Assembly (NCBI GenBank): GCA_022821545.1
Contig: JAJEDJ010000034.1
Coordinates: 124,001-188,000, forward strand
Length of the DNA stretch: 64,000 bases
DNA from: Caldilineaceae bacterium
GTDB lineage: Bacteria; Chloroflexota; Anaerolineae; Caldilineales; Caldilineaceae
Direction: 5' to 3'
The translations under genes and the position numbers were made by a program. The notes under the pieces were generated by a model that had not been told where the DNA came from, searched no databases, and saw only the letters and a program-made list of their open reading frames with translations. Position 1 is the stretch's first letter. Every line of letters begins with the position of its first letter. This document shows positions 37,017 to 46,117 of this stretch, piece by piece.

Positions 37017-38210
37017 TTAGTGGTTGGAGTTTCCCTGGTCCTGCCGCACATAGATGGGATTGCTGAAGATCCAGCCGCGCGCCTTGCCCCAACGCTGCTT
37101 CCAGACTTCGACTCTGTAGACGCCGGCGTCCCGGGCCTGGTACGCCAGCGACGAGGCAAACCCCTGCGAGACGACCCGCCCGTTTCGGAGCAGGCGGATA
37201 TCCGCGGCTTCCGGGCACTGCACGCGCAGGTCAATGGCCTGGCCCTCTGCCAGGGCGACCGCATCGCCCATCAAGACAACTGACCCGCCTTCTTCCGATC
37301 TCTGGCCCCGCGCAGGTGATGCGCCGTGCCCCGCGCCCCCGTACCCGCGCTCCCCCCAAAACCGGAATCCCTCGGTTGCTCCTGCCAGGTCGTAGCCCAG
37401 CCAGCAGTGGCCCTGCCGCAACGCCTCTATAACAAGGTGGCGGTCATGCTGCGTATTCTGGTCGCGAAAACTGAATGGTCCGTCCTCTGCCGGGCCCTTC
37501 AGTGGCGTTGCCGTCAAAATGTGCGTGTTCAGCGCCTTGGCGCTCTCTTCGTAGCTCAAAAAGCGCCGGGTGATCGGACCGAGGCTGTACTTGACGGCAT
37601 GGACGTCGGTGCCTCCCAGCGCGACAACGCGTCTCTCCTGTGTCAAACTGTCCCACTTCTCCAACATCGCCGGCAGCGGACCGACTGCGAAAAGATGTGG
37701 GAAGAAGCCCACAAGCGCGGCTCGCAGGTAGCTTGTCGTAAACCCCCGAAAGCCTGACAGGTAGTTCCACAGCTCCACCCCGTGATAGCCTGTGACCTCC
37801 CAGTTGTTCCAGGGATAACTCTTGGAGAAGAGAGCCGTCGTCTCCTCGATCGGATGTGCCAGAAACGTCAGGGCATTCTGCTCTCCGACGGCATCGATGA
37901 GCTTCTGCGGGTCCTCTGCCTGGCCGCTGACGTCCGTCGCCACCCCCAGGCAGAGCAGGTGGTTGCAGGTCGGTTCGCGCTCGGTGTCGTGTACCTCCTG
38001 GCCTACAAGAGTTAGGACGCCGCGGCGGTATCCCTCCTCCTCCTCGCGGACCAGCACATTGTGGTCGGTGACAAAGACGAAGTCCAGCCCCCCTTTGACA
38101 GCCCCGTCGACGAGTTCGTCAAAGGAGCCTGAGCCGTCGCTGTAGGTTGTGTGCATGTGAATGTTGCCGAAGTACTCATAGAGCTTTGGGGCAATCTGTG
38201 CTTGGAACAT
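37017..38210 (-). CDS. PHP-domain metal-dependent phosphoesterase-like protein
   Basis: A 397-aa protein from ATG 38210 (GGAAGG upstream); longer frames lack a ribosome site. The PHP metal motifs are visible: NIHMHTTYSDGSGSFDELVD (HxH...D), FVFVTDHNVLV (TDHN), LTLVGQEVHD (E), LTFLAHPIEE (H) and VALGGTDVHAV (DxH). A C-terminal beta domain of ~120 residues follows (RLLRNGRVVSQGFASSLAYQ). Probably hydrolyses a phosphoester; substrate unknown. Confidence 0.87.
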   Translation of the reverse strand: MFQAQIAPKLYEYFGNIHMHTTYSDGSGSFDELVDGAVKGGLDFVFVTDHNVLVREEEEGYRRGVLTLVGQEVHDTEREPTCNHLLCLGVATDVSGQAEDPQKLIDAVGEQNALTFLAHPIEETTALFSKSYPWNNWEVTGYHGVELWNYLSGFRGFTTSYLRAALVGFFPHLFAVGPLPAMLEKWDSLTQERRVVALGGTDVHAVKYSLGPITRRFLSYEESAKALNTHILTATPLKGPAEDGPFSFRDQNTQHDRHLVIEALRQGHCWLGYDLAGATEGFRFWGERGYGGAGHGASPARGQRSEEGGSVVLMGDAVALAEGQAIDLRVQCPEAADIRLLRNGRVVSQGFASSLAYQARDAGVYRVEVWKQRWGKARGWIFSNPIYVRQDQGNSNH

Positions 38211-38310
38211 GGCGAACCCTTCCTGCGTTTCCGGCGGGACATGGAGTTGACTGCGAAATGACTTCAGTAGAGGCCTGATTTGTCGGCTGCGCTTCGCCGG
38301 CTGCTTCGGC

Positions 38311-39288
38311 TCAGGGCAACCTGGGACGGGAGTGCCGCTTCCCGGACGGCTGCGAGGCGCGCTTCGACTCCTCCTCCGCAACCCTTTCTTCCAGGATCTT
38401 TCGGGCTTCAAAGCGCTTGCGCTCTTCCGAAAGCCAGCGCCCGGGATTCTCCGCATCAACGATGGGGCGCGCCGAAATAATGAATACAGTGTGGCCGACC
38501 ATCGTGTCGTCGGGGCGCAGCCGCTCGGGAACAGGCTTGTAGCCGCGCACAAGGACCTCTTCAACGGCAATATCGGCAAAGCCCGTCTTTTCCAGGCCCT
38601 GCAACAGTTCGCTGACCTGGTTCGTTGTCGGCACCAGCGCGGCAAAGAACCCTCCGGGGCGGAGGGCGCGATGTGCCTGTTCCAGGAATACCCAGGGTGT
38701 GCGCAGGTCCAGCGCCAGCGCGTCTACGCCCTCCTGTTCAAATCCCTCGAGTATCGACGCTGAATGCAGTTCGACATATTTCAGGAGGCCCATCTTCTCA
38801 AGGTTGCTGCGAGCCGCTTCAATATGGTCCTCCCTGATCTCGTAGGAGAAAACGCGTCCGCTTGGGGCCACCGCCCAGGCCAGCGCAATGGTCAGCGCGC
38901 CGCTGCCGGTGCCGGCTTCAACTACCCGGCTTCCCGCGCGCAGATTCAGGCGGCGCACGATCATTGCTGCGTCCTTGGGAAACACGATCTGCGTGTTCCT
39001 CTTGATCCGCGTCATGAGGTCGTCCAGGGACGGTTCCAGCAGCAGCAGGGCGTGGCCCAGATGGCTGTATACAGTTGTGCCGTAGGGAAGGTCAATCAGC
39101 TCATCATGCTGGACCTTCCCCAGGTTGGAGTGGAACAGGCGTCCGGGCTGGAGGCGCAGCAGATGCCGTTTTCCCCCTCCGGTCAGGAGAAGTACCAGCT
39201 CATCGGCCTTCGTCAGCGACCGGCCCGTCCCGTTTCGATCTGAAATTCTGTTCAAAATGCGATTAAGACCTTCGCGGAGTGTCTTCAA
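38311..39288 (-). CDS. trmI: tRNA (adenine-58-N1)-methyltransferase TrmI
   Basis: A 325-aa SAM-dependent enzyme. N-terminal beta domain: VLLLTGGGKRHLLRLQPGR, then YGTTVYSHLGHALLLLEPS. The TrmI switch is IKRNTQIVFPKDAAMIVRRL. The SAM site is VVEAGTGSGALTIALAWAV with the acidic YEIREDH. LDLRTPWVFLEQAHRALRPG matches the tRNA m1A58 motif. It starts at a TTG preceded by AAAGGG. Downstream residues to the C-terminus are basic and low-complexity. Confidence 0.93.
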   Translation of the reverse strand: MKTLREGLNRILNRISDRNGTGRSLTKADELVLLLTGGGKRHLLRLQPGRLFHSNLGKVQHDELIDLPYGTTVYSHLGHALLLLEPSLDDLMTRIKRNTQIVFPKDAAMIVRRLNLRAGSRVVEAGTGSGALTIALAWAVAPSGRVFSYEIREDHIEAARSNLEKMGLLKYVELHSASILEGFEQEGVDALALDLRTPWVFLEQAHRALRPGGFFAALVPTTNQVSELLQGLEKTGFADIAVEEVLVRGYKPVPERLRPDDTMVGHTVFIISARPIVDAENPGRWLSEERKRFEARKILEERVAEEESKRASQPSGKRHSRPRLP

Positions 39289-39346
39289 CTACCCTTTCAA
39301 CCCGATTATAGCCACGAATAAGCCAGATCGACAAGGACAGCCCTCT

Positions 39347-39374
39347 CCCCTCTCTCCTCTCCCCTCTCTCCTCG
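39347..39374 (+). repeat. CT-rich 14-bp direct repeat
   Basis: CCCCTCTCTCCTCT is followed immediately by CCCCTCTCTCCTCG. The reverse complement of the first copy occurs exactly at 3112-3125, inside the intra-operon hairpin. It lies in the 336-bp gap between trmI and the lipoprotein gene. Confidence 0.55.
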
Positions 39375-39448
39375 CAGTTACATACGTTTCGTTCACGATT
39401 CGGAGATCATTCGGAAGTATTCCGCCGAAGGGCGCTTTCAAAATGAAA

Positions 39449-39477
39449 TTGACACGCGCATTAAGGGGATGTAGAAT
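39449..39477 (+). promoter_or_regulatory. Predicted promoter of the lipoprotein gene at 39625
   Basis: TTGACA (39449-39454), 17 bp, TAGAAT (39472-39477). This leaves a leader of about 140 nt before the ATG; I see no known riboswitch in it. Confidence 0.7.
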
Positions 39478-39624
39478 ACAAAATGGCCTGTGCGCACACC
39501 ATTTGCCTCCCAATCGGGAGTGATCGAAAACGTGTGTTGGACTGCCCGTATTGAATTTTCCAGCCAGGCCAACATTATCTGATTTCAATTGTCGAGATCT
39601 ACTCTAATTGCCAGGAGGCCTCGA

Positions 39625-40683
39625 ATGCAGAAACGCGTCACGTATTGGGCTGTGCTCTCGCTTGTCGTCGCGTTCGTAATTTCAGGTTGCACGGCCAGGG
39701 TCGACGCTGGATCTATGGCCGAAAGAGGGCCGGACGAGTTCTACGTCGACCTGCCGCCCGTCGTAATCGATTACGGTCCGGATGGAACGGCCTCCGTCGG
39801 CGGGTTGTCACATATGGTCGTGGGCAATGTGGAACAGCCCCCTGGCTTTGTCTATGTGCCGGAACCGGGTGTCAGGTTGGGGCTTGCAACCCTGCTGCAT
39901 GGGTTAACTCTGCCTCCAATCTGGGTCCAGCACTTCACCGAGTCCGATCTCCAACACTTGCGCCTGACAAATGGGGACGAAGGCATCCTGCTCTATGCCA
40001 ACGGGCAGCGCATCCCCTCCCTGGTTTGGGAAGAAGAGGGCCTGGCTGCAACGGGTGAGGCTGTGTCCGCCTTGGGTCTGGGCGTCCCCGCGCTGAATAA
40101 AGTGCTGCCGCTGGTCCGGAACTTCGACCTTGGCGTCGTGCTGAGGTTCCCTGTCCGCGAAGGGGCCGAACTGATCCCCCTTGGCGGTGTCGGAGAGAGT
40201 GAGGAAGTCACCATGGCCAGGATGCTCCAACAGCAGGTCTTGGAGACATTCGGGGGGGCTCTTCCGACGATCGATATCCCCATCCTCTATCACGCCGATG
40301 GCAGTTGGACCCTGGGAGAGCTGTCCGATGTGGATTGGACGGTTTTGACCAGCACGCCCTTCTACGCGCTGCGCCTGCCGCCCGACCTGATCAGCGGGCT
40401 GACCAGTTCCGGCATCTATACCGTGACCTTGACGACCGACCCGGACGGCATTCACATCTCATTGAACGGTATCGGTCTCCCTTACCTGTCGTGGGGCAGC
40501 GGCGAAGTGCAGAATGTGCTTGCGCTTTCCAAGCAATTGGGTGTCTTTGACTCCGTGTCGGCCCTCCTGCCAGGCGCAGATATGGCCTCTGTACTCTCGT
40601 TGGTAGAGAATCTGCTGCCGATCATTCAGGCGACCAACGCCAACATTACGATCTATCTGCCGGGTTCCGAAATGGGCAACTGA
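39625..40683 (+). CDS. Hypothetical lipoprotein
   Basis: A 352-aa protein. ATG 39625 follows CAGGAGG. The lipoprotein signal ends VAFVISGC with Cys ~21. The mature protein has repeated short beta-type phrases: VYVPEPGVRLGL, LPPIWVQHFTESDLQHLRL, LYANGQRIPSLVW, IPILYHADGSWTL and ISLNGIGLPYLSW. The ANGQxIPSLxW and NGIGLPYLSW phrases look like internal repeats of one unit. No family recognised. A hairpin terminator follows. Confidence 0.75.
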   Translation: MQKRVTYWAVLSLVVAFVISGCTARVDAGSMAERGPDEFYVDLPPVVIDYGPDGTASVGGLSHMVVGNVEQPPGFVYVPEPGVRLGLATLLHGLTLPPIWVQHFTESDLQHLRLTNGDEGILLYANGQRIPSLVWEEEGLAATGEAVSALGLGVPALNKVLPLVRNFDLGVVLRFPVREGAELIPLGGVGESEEVTMARMLQQQVLETFGGALPTIDIPILYHADGSWTLGELSDVDWTVLTSTPFYALRLPPDLISGLTSSGIYTVTLTTDPDGIHISLNGIGLPYLSWGSGEVQNVLALSKQLGVFDSVSALLPGADMASVLSLVENLLPIIQATNANITIYLPGSEMGN

Positions 40684-40746
40684 GCCCGGATGCAGGCCCT
40701 AACGAACGGGGGCAGTAAGGAACGGTTGGTTCTTCTGCTCAACATG

Positions 40747-40775
40747 GAGCAGGTGTAGAGACTCTACACCTGCTC
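40747..40775. terminator. Hairpin between converging genes
   Basis: A perfect 13-bp stem: GAGCAGGTGTAGA (40747-40759), loop GAC, TCTACACCTGCTC (40763-40775). It lies between the plus-strand lipoprotein gene and the minus-strand SIS gene, so it can serve both directions. The T-run is weak (TATTCCTG). Confidence 0.7.
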
Positions 40776-40863
40776 TATTCCTGTTCCGGGAGTGAACGGA
40801 TGAGAACGCAAGCGGACCGCCTGCCCGCTGGACCGCCTGTCTTCCGGGAACCCCCAGAAGACC

Positions 40864-41910
40864 CTAAAGCGTCTCGGTGACTTTCTGAATGCTCCGCGGA
40901 CGGTCGGGGTCGAAGTCGCGAGCCGCCGCCAGAAACAGCGCGAACAACTGGCCCGGAACGATGGCCAGCAGCGGCGACAGCCATTCCGGCACGCTGGGAA
41001 TGGGAAACGGGGTGCGGCCCAGCCCCAAAACTTCAGGTTCGTTGCTCACGCAAAGCAGTTCGGCGTCCATTTCGCGTAGCTGTCGGACGAGAAGCTTCAG
41101 ATCCGGCAGCAGTACACCTTCGGGTGCGACCACAATGACCGGAAACGCAGGTTCGATTAAACTGACCGGCCCGTGTAGAAAGTCTGCGCTGCTGTAGGGT
41201 TCGGCGAGTGTGTAGGTGAGTTCCTTAATTTTCAGGGCAATTTCAAAGGCGGTCGAGTAATTGAATCCTCGACCCACGACCACGCAATTGCGTACGTACC
41301 GGTAGCGTTCCGCCAGTCTCTCTGTCTCGCTGTTCATGGTAAGCGTCTGTCGGACAAGATCAGGCGCCCTTTCGAGCGCGGCGACTCCATCGGCATCATC
41401 GGCCAGATGGGCCGACAGAAGGGCAACGGCATAGAGTTGGGCAATATACGTCTTGGTCGCGGCGATGGAGCGCTCTTCGCCCGCCCCCAGGCCCACCAGG
41501 TAATCCGCCTGTGCCGCCAGCGGCGAGTCCGCGAAGTTGGTGATCGCTGCCGTAACGCAGCCCTGCCGCCTTCCCTCCGCAAGAACGCTCACGATGTCCG
41601 GGCTCCGACCGCTCTGGCTGATCCCCAGGACCAGCGTGTCGGGGGCGAAAAGTGGAGGCTGCTGGTACAGCGTGAACAGGCTGGGCGTGGTCAGCATCAC
41701 GGGCAGCCTGTTGTTTGCCCCCAGCAAGTACTGCGCATAGCGGGCCGCATTATCGCTCGTGCCCCGTGCAGCCGCGACCACCTGCCGAATGCCGGCCTCC
41801 CGCATCTTGGCGGCCAGTCTCTTTACCGGGCCCTGCCCCTGCTGTGCGAACCGTTCTATCACATCCGGCTGCTCCTGTATTTCCTGGAACAGTATCGAAT
41901 CCGACCCCAT
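40864..41910 (-). CDS. SIS-domain sugar isomerase/deaminase-like protein
   Basis: A 348-aa protein from ATG 41910, with AAGGAG 7 nt upstream. It contains two SIS (sugar isomerase) domains, like the isomerase half of glucosamine-6-phosphate synthase: [60 protein letters not shown], then [20 protein letters not shown] and [14 protein letters not shown]. It lacks the glutaminase half. It may be an amino-sugar phosphate isomerase/deaminase (AgaS/FrlB-like) or regulator. Confidence 0.87.
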   Translation of the reverse strand: MGSDSILFQEIQEQPDVIERFAQQGQGPVKRLAAKMREAGIRQVVAAARGTSDNAARYAQYLLGANNRLPVMLTTPSLFTLYQQPPLFAPDTLVLGISQSGRSPDIVSVLAEGRRQGCVTAAITNFADSPLAAQADYLVGLGAGEERSIAATKTYIAQLYAVALLSAHLADDADGVAALERAPDLVRQTLTMNSETERLAERYRYVRNCVVVGRGFNYSTAFEIALKIKELTYTLAEPYSSADFLHGPVSLIEPAFPVIVVAPEGVLLPDLKLLVRQLREMDAELLCVSNEPEVLGLGRTPFPIPSVPEWLSPLLAIVPGQLFALFLAAARDFDPDRPRSIQKVTETL

Positions 41911-41963
41911 TGCATCTCCTTTCACCTTATGGGACTTGCATGTCAGCTAGAGTATAACATTTC

Positions 41964-42011
41964 CACTGTAGAACACACTGTAGTTCACACTGCATAACAC
42001 ACTGTAGATCA
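41964..42011. repeat. Four tandem 12-bp repeats in a divergent promoter region
   Basis: Units: CACTGTAGAACA, CACTGTAGTTCA, CACTGCATAACA, CACTGTAGATCA, followed by CACC. They occupy the gap between the SIS gene (minus) and the acyl-CoA dehydrogenase gene (plus). They also lie where the -35 region of a minus-strand TATACT (41951-41956) would be. Regular spacing suggests a protein-binding array or a slippage repeat. Confidence 0.75.
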
Positions 42012-42050
42012 CACCGCCCCCAACCTGATCTGGCGCGAGGATCAACTCCA

Positions 42051-43190
42051 ATGTACGAACTTCCTGAAGACGTCAAGATGTTGCAGGAACTGGCCATGGA
42101 CTTCACGCGCAGAGAAATCATGCCGCGCGCAGAATACTACGACCGGAACGATGAGTGGCCTTGGGACATCTTTCACAAGGCCCGCCAGGTCGGGCTTGTC
42201 AATCTCAATATCCCCGAGGAGTACGGTGGCATGGGTGCGACCGCTCTGGAAGAGTGCGTGATCGCCGAGTCGATGGCTTACGGCTGCTCCGGCATCCAGA
42301 CTGCCCTGATGCTCAACCAGCTCGCAACCTTGCCGCTGCTCATCGCAGGAACCGATGAACAGAAACGCCGCTATCTTCCCTGGATTATCGACGACGGCAA
42401 AGTTGCGGCCTACTGCATGACGGAACCCGACGCCGGGTCGGACGTCGCAGGCATCAAGTCCACCGCCCTTCGGCGCCGCGACGCCTATCTCTTGAACGGA
42501 TCAAAGACCTGGATCACCGATGGCCCCGTCGCCAGCTTCTACGCCGTCTTCGCCAAGACCGATCCCGACGCCGGACATAACGGCATCAGCTGTTTCCTCG
42601 TGGAACGGGACTGGCCCGGCGTTAGCGCGAGCAAACCCCTGGCGAAAATGGGCCAGCACGCGGCCCAGGCCTGCCAGGTCTTCTTCGAAAACGTCGAAAT
42701 CCCGGAGTGCAACAGGCTGGGAGACGAGGGTGACGGCTTTCGCATCGCGATGAAGGCCTTTGACAAGAGCAGGCCGGGCGTGGCGACCGCCGCGGTGGGC
42801 GTTGCCAGGCGCGCCCTGGACGAGGCCGTGGCCTATGCCGGGGAGCGTACCGCCTTCGGTCAACCGATCTCCCAGTTCCAGGGTGTCGGCTTCATTCTGG
42901 CCGATATGGCAATCAGGGTGGAAGCGGGACGCCACCTGGCCTATAAGGCAGCCTGGGACGTGGACAGTGGCGTTCGCAATACAATGTCCGCCGCCATGGC
43001 CAAGGCCTACTGCGCCGAAGCGGCCATGAAGAACGCAACCGACGCCGTCCAGGTGTTCGGGGGCAACGGCTACAGCAAAGAGTTCCCCGTTGAGAAGCTC
43101 ATGCGTGACGCCAAGATCTACCAGATTTACGAGGGCACTACCCAGATCCAACAGATGATCATCATGCGCGAACTCTACCGCGAAAACTGA
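42051..43190 (+). CDS. Acyl-CoA dehydrogenase
   Basis: A 379-aa flavoenzyme that puts a double bond into acyl-CoA. N-terminal helical domain: EEYGGMGATALEECVIAESM. The FAD-contact middle is AYCMTEPDAGSDVAGIKSTA and LNGSKTWITDGPVASFYAVF. The C-terminal part has ERTAFGQPISQFQGVGFILA, VQVFGGNGYSKEFPVEKLMRD-type FAD motif (first part shown) and the catalytic Glu in YEGTTQIQ. GAGGATC precedes the start. Chain-length preference is not evident. Confidence 0.95.
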   Translation: MYELPEDVKMLQELAMDFTRREIMPRAEYYDRNDEWPWDIFHKARQVGLVNLNIPEEYGGMGATALEECVIAESMAYGCSGIQTALMLNQLATLPLLIAGTDEQKRRYLPWIIDDGKVAAYCMTEPDAGSDVAGIKSTALRRRDAYLLNGSKTWITDGPVASFYAVFAKTDPDAGHNGISCFLVERDWPGVSASKPLAKMGQHAAQACQVFFENVEIPECNRLGDEGDGFRIAMKAFDKSRPGVATAAVGVARRALDEAVAYAGERTAFGQPISQFQGVGFILADMAIRVEAGRHLAYKAAWDVDSGVRNTMSAAMAKAYCAEAAMKNATDAVQVFGGNGYSKEFPVEKLMRDAKIYQIYEGTTQIQQMIIMRELYREN

Positions 43191-43208
43191 CCCCGCAACC
43201 CCAATTCA

Positions 43209-43237
43209 TTGACAATTGAGACGAAAATGGCTAGAAT
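43209..43237 (+). promoter_or_regulatory. Predicted strong promoter of the EF-G-like gene
   Basis: TTGACA (43209-43214), 17 bp, TAGAAT (43232-43237). A near-consensus pair with a ~140-nt leader before 43386. Confidence 0.75.
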
Positions 43238-43385
43238 ACCGTCCTGCTGCCTGCCTGTTTACAAGTACGGAAAGCTGTCGCAGCGGTGAGCCCCGTCCCA
43301 CAGGCGCAGGCGGCGGCATATTTGCATATAGTCGATTCTTCAAGAAATTCGTTCAGCGCTTTGCAGATAGGAGTGAGGAGGATTC

Positions 43386-45449
43386 ATGGCCGAGTTTTCG
43401 ACTGACAAGATTCGCAATATCACAATTCTTGGGCACGGCAGTTCCGGGAAAACATCCCTTGTCGAAGCGCTGCTCTTCAACGGCGGCGGGACAAGCCGCG
43501 TCGGCCGCGTCGAGGATGGGTCCACGGTCTCAGACTGGGACGATGAAGAACAGCGCCGCGGCATTTCGATCAACCTCTCCGTCGTTCCCGTCCAATTCCA
43601 GGAGTCCAAGCTCAATCTGGTGGACACGCCCGGTTACCTCGACTTTGTTGGCGAAGTAATCAGCGGACTCTCCGTGTCGGAGGCGGGCCTTGTGCTTCTC
43701 GACTCCGTCGCGGGCGTTGAAGTCGGCACGGAACTGTCCTGGGAACAGCTGGAGGCCGTCGACAAGCCCCGCCTCATCTTTATCAACAAGATGGACCGGG
43801 AAAACGCAAACTTCGAAAACGCGCTGGCAAGCGCAACCGGGGCATTCTCCGCCGCCATTTTGCCGTTTCAACTGCCGATTGGCGCCGGCGAAGACTTCAA
43901 AGGCGTCGTCAACCTTGTCGATATGAAGGCCTACGTCGGTTCTGACGCGACCGTCACCGATATCCCCGCCGACATGGAAGACGCCGTGGCTGAAGCCCGC
44001 CAGAACCTCGTCGACGCCGCGGCTGAGACCGACGACGAGCTGATCATGAAGTATCTCGAAGGCGAAGAACTCACCGAAGACGAGGTGCGGCAGGGCCTGC
44101 GCCAGGGTGTGCAGGAAGGCCAGATTGTCCCCGTCTTCTGTGGTAGCGCCATCCGGAATATCGGCTTGTTCAGCCTTGCGCGCGCCCTGACCAGCTATGT
44201 TCCCTCGCCCGCGGACGTAGTCAGCTCCGTTCCAAACGGAGATGACGAGCCCCAGGAGCTCTCTGCCGCTGTTGATGGGCCTGTTGCCGCCTATGTCTTC
44301 AAGACTATCGTCGACCGCTACGTGGGCCGTATGAGCTACGTTCGTATCCTTTCCGGCACACTGTCCCTCGACGGGGGGGCAACCATCCAGCGCTCCTCCG
44401 AGAAAGTCAAGCTGCAGAATCTCTTTAATGTAAGCGGAAAAGAATTGGAACCCGCCTCCGCGCTCGTCGCGGGGGACATTGGCGTACTCACAAAGATGGA
44501 CGGGCTGAAAACCTCCGACACCCTCAGTGAGGAGAAGCTTGTATTCCCTCCGCCCGAGTATCCCAGGCCGCTCTATTCGGTGGCCGTCATGCCGGCGACG
44601 AAGGCCGACAGCGCCAAAATGGGGCAGGGCTTGCAGGCCCTGGCCGAGGAGAATCCGACTCTCCAGGTCGAGTACGTGAACGCGACCAAGCAGAACATTT
44701 TGCAGGGCATGGGCGACACCCACATCGATGTCGCCATCAGAAGCCTGGACAGCAAGTTCGGCGTGAAAGTCGACACCGCCATGCCGAGGGTCCCTTACCA
44801 GGAGACGGTCACGCGCTCTGCCAGCGCCCACTACCGGCACAAGAAACAGACCGGCGGCGCCGGCCAGTTTGCCGACGTCGAGTTGCGCGTCGAGCCGCTG
44901 GACCGGGGCGATGGTTTCGCTTACGACAGCGAGGTCTTCGGCGGCTCGATCCCCAGCGTCTTCATCCCTTCGATCGAGAAGGGAATCCGACAAATTCTCG
45001 ACCAGGGTGTCATTGCCGGCTACCCCATTGTCGACATCAAGGCCGTAGTCTTTGACGGCAAGCACCATCCGGTCGACTCTAAGGACATCGCCTTCCAGAC
45101 CGCCGGTCGCGAGGTCTTCAAGATCGCCATGCAGGAAGCCCGCCCCGTGCTGTTGGAGCCGATCTACACCATGCGCGTGACCGTCCCCGACGAATTTATG
45201 GGCGACGTCATGGGCGATCTCAACAACCGCCGCGGCCGCGTCCTCGGAATGGAGAACCGCAACAACCGCGCCATCATTAACGCCGAGATTCCACTCGCCG
45301 AGATTCTGCGCTACGGGACCGACCTGCGTTCCATGACCCAGGGCCGCGGCATCTATACCATCGAGTTCGGCCGCTACGAACCCGTCCCCGGTCATCTGGC
45401 CGATCAGGTCATCTCGCAGAGCAAGGAGGAAGAGGCCGAGCAGGAGTAG
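43386..45449 (+). CDS. Elongation factor G-like translational GTPase
   Basis: A 687-aa five-domain GTPase with a strong ribosome site (GAGGAGG). G motifs: GHGSSGKTSL (P-loop), RRGISINLS (switch I), DTPGYLDFVGEV (G3) and FINKMDRENANF (G4). Later domains: YVFKTIVDRYVGRMSYVRIL, ALAEENPTLQVEYV, GMGDTHIDVAIRSL and the domain IV/V ends (RRGRVLGMENRNNRAIINAE). Ser instead of Thr in switch I (GISI) and overall sequence place it with the EF-G2-type paralogues rather than the main translocase. Its exact ribosomal role is uncertain. Confidence 0.9.
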   Translation: MAEFSTDKIRNITILGHGSSGKTSLVEALLFNGGGTSRVGRVEDGSTVSDWDDEEQRRGISINLSVVPVQFQESKLNLVDTPGYLDFVGEVISGLSVSEAGLVLLDSVAGVEVGTELSWEQLEAVDKPRLIFINKMDRENANFENALASATGAFSAAILPFQLPIGAGEDFKGVVNLVDMKAYVGSDATVTDIPADMEDAVAEARQNLVDAAAETDDELIMKYLEGEELTEDEVRQGLRQGVQEGQIVPVFCGSAIRNIGLFSLARALTSYVPSPADVVSSVPNGDDEPQELSAAVDGPVAAYVFKTIVDRYVGRMSYVRILSGTLSLDGGATIQRSSEKVKLQNLFNVSGKELEPASALVAGDIGVLTKMDGLKTSDTLSEEKLVFPPPEYPRPLYSVAVMPATKADSAKMGQGLQALAEENPTLQVEYVNATKQNILQGMGDTHIDVAIRSLDSKFGVKVDTAMPRVPYQETVTRSASAHYRHKKQTGGAGQFADVELRVEPLDRGDGFAYDSEVFGGSIPSVFIPSIEKGIRQILDQGVIAGYPIVDIKAVVFDGKHHPVDSKDIAFQTAGREVFKIAMQEARPVLLEPIYTMRVTVPDEFMGDVMGDLNNRRGRVLGMENRNNRAIINAEIPLAEILRYGTDLRSMTQGRGIYTIEFGRYEPVPGHLADQVISQSKEEEAEQE

Positions 45450-45558
45450 GTTAGATTGCATAGGAACCCTTTACTCCTTGGTTGGGGGCCCAGTGGCAGG
45501 CCTTGCGCCTGCCTTCGCCCCTCCCTCAAAGCATCGTTCCCTCAACGCTTCTTTCCAT

Positions 45559-45895
45559 TCTCTCTCAATTTTGAGCCGTTGAATGAAACGGGGGCCGGGA
45601 AGTATGTGTCAAGATGTGTCAAAACGCTTCGGCCTTCTCACGATTGATCCACTGCCTGGAAAGGGGAATTGCCCCCGAAAAAAATTTAAAAGGTGTCAAA
45701 AGGTGTCAAAAGGTATCAAAATTCTCGAATCCTCTCTCTGTTGGACCGTTAAATGGAACCGGGGAGTCCCCCAGGAAACGTGTCAAAAAAGTGTCAAAAT
45801 GAGTCAAAATCAGTTGCTGCTGCCACTGTTGAGCCGTCAGTCGGAAAGGGGTGTCCCCCCAGAGCAATTCGAGGCTTAGTAGAAGGCTTAGTAGA
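45559..45895. repeat. Intergenic repeat array with regularly spaced GTGTCAAAA motifs
   Basis: Four degenerate units of ~75-95 bp (from about 45559, 45634, 45728 and 45820). Each has TTGAxCCGTT-like sequence, then GGGGxxxTxCCCC (a short hairpin). In the first three units this is followed by two or three GTGTCAAAA-like motifs every 10-11 bp (eight copies in all). The fourth unit instead ends in two GGCTTAGTAGA repeats (45872-45895). It fills most of the 669-bp gap between the EF-G-like and glycosyltransferase genes, with no convincing ORF. Confidence 0.8.
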
Positions 45896-46117
45896 TACTG
45901 CATTCTTGAGAACAGACTCTACTAGCGATTGTCCCAGTGCCGGCGGAGACCGTCGGCGTTTTTATGTTACTGGGCCGAAACTATCCCGGCTGAAATCTAC
46001 GAACGCTTCAGTTTCGCGCAAAACATGCGCCATGCCCGGAGAATATGAGAATTGATTGAACGAAGGCGAAAAAGTCCCTTGTCCGGGATCGAATACCCTC
46101 ACATCGGAGCCCGTTGA

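Noticed and set aside
43530-45461. A 643-codon open frame on the minus strand across the EF-G-like gene
   Set aside because: It mirrors the codon periodicity of the plus-strand GTPase, has no recognisable domains, and the plus-strand protein is unmistakable.
45583-45879. Short frames reading CQKVSK-like repeats in the EF-G downstream gap
   Set aside because: They are translations of the GTGTCAAAA DNA repeats with no ribosome site; a peptide is unlikely.
45559-45895. CRISPR array
   Set aside because: Units are degenerate, contain internal 10-bp motifs, lack unique equal-length spacers, and no cas genes are present.
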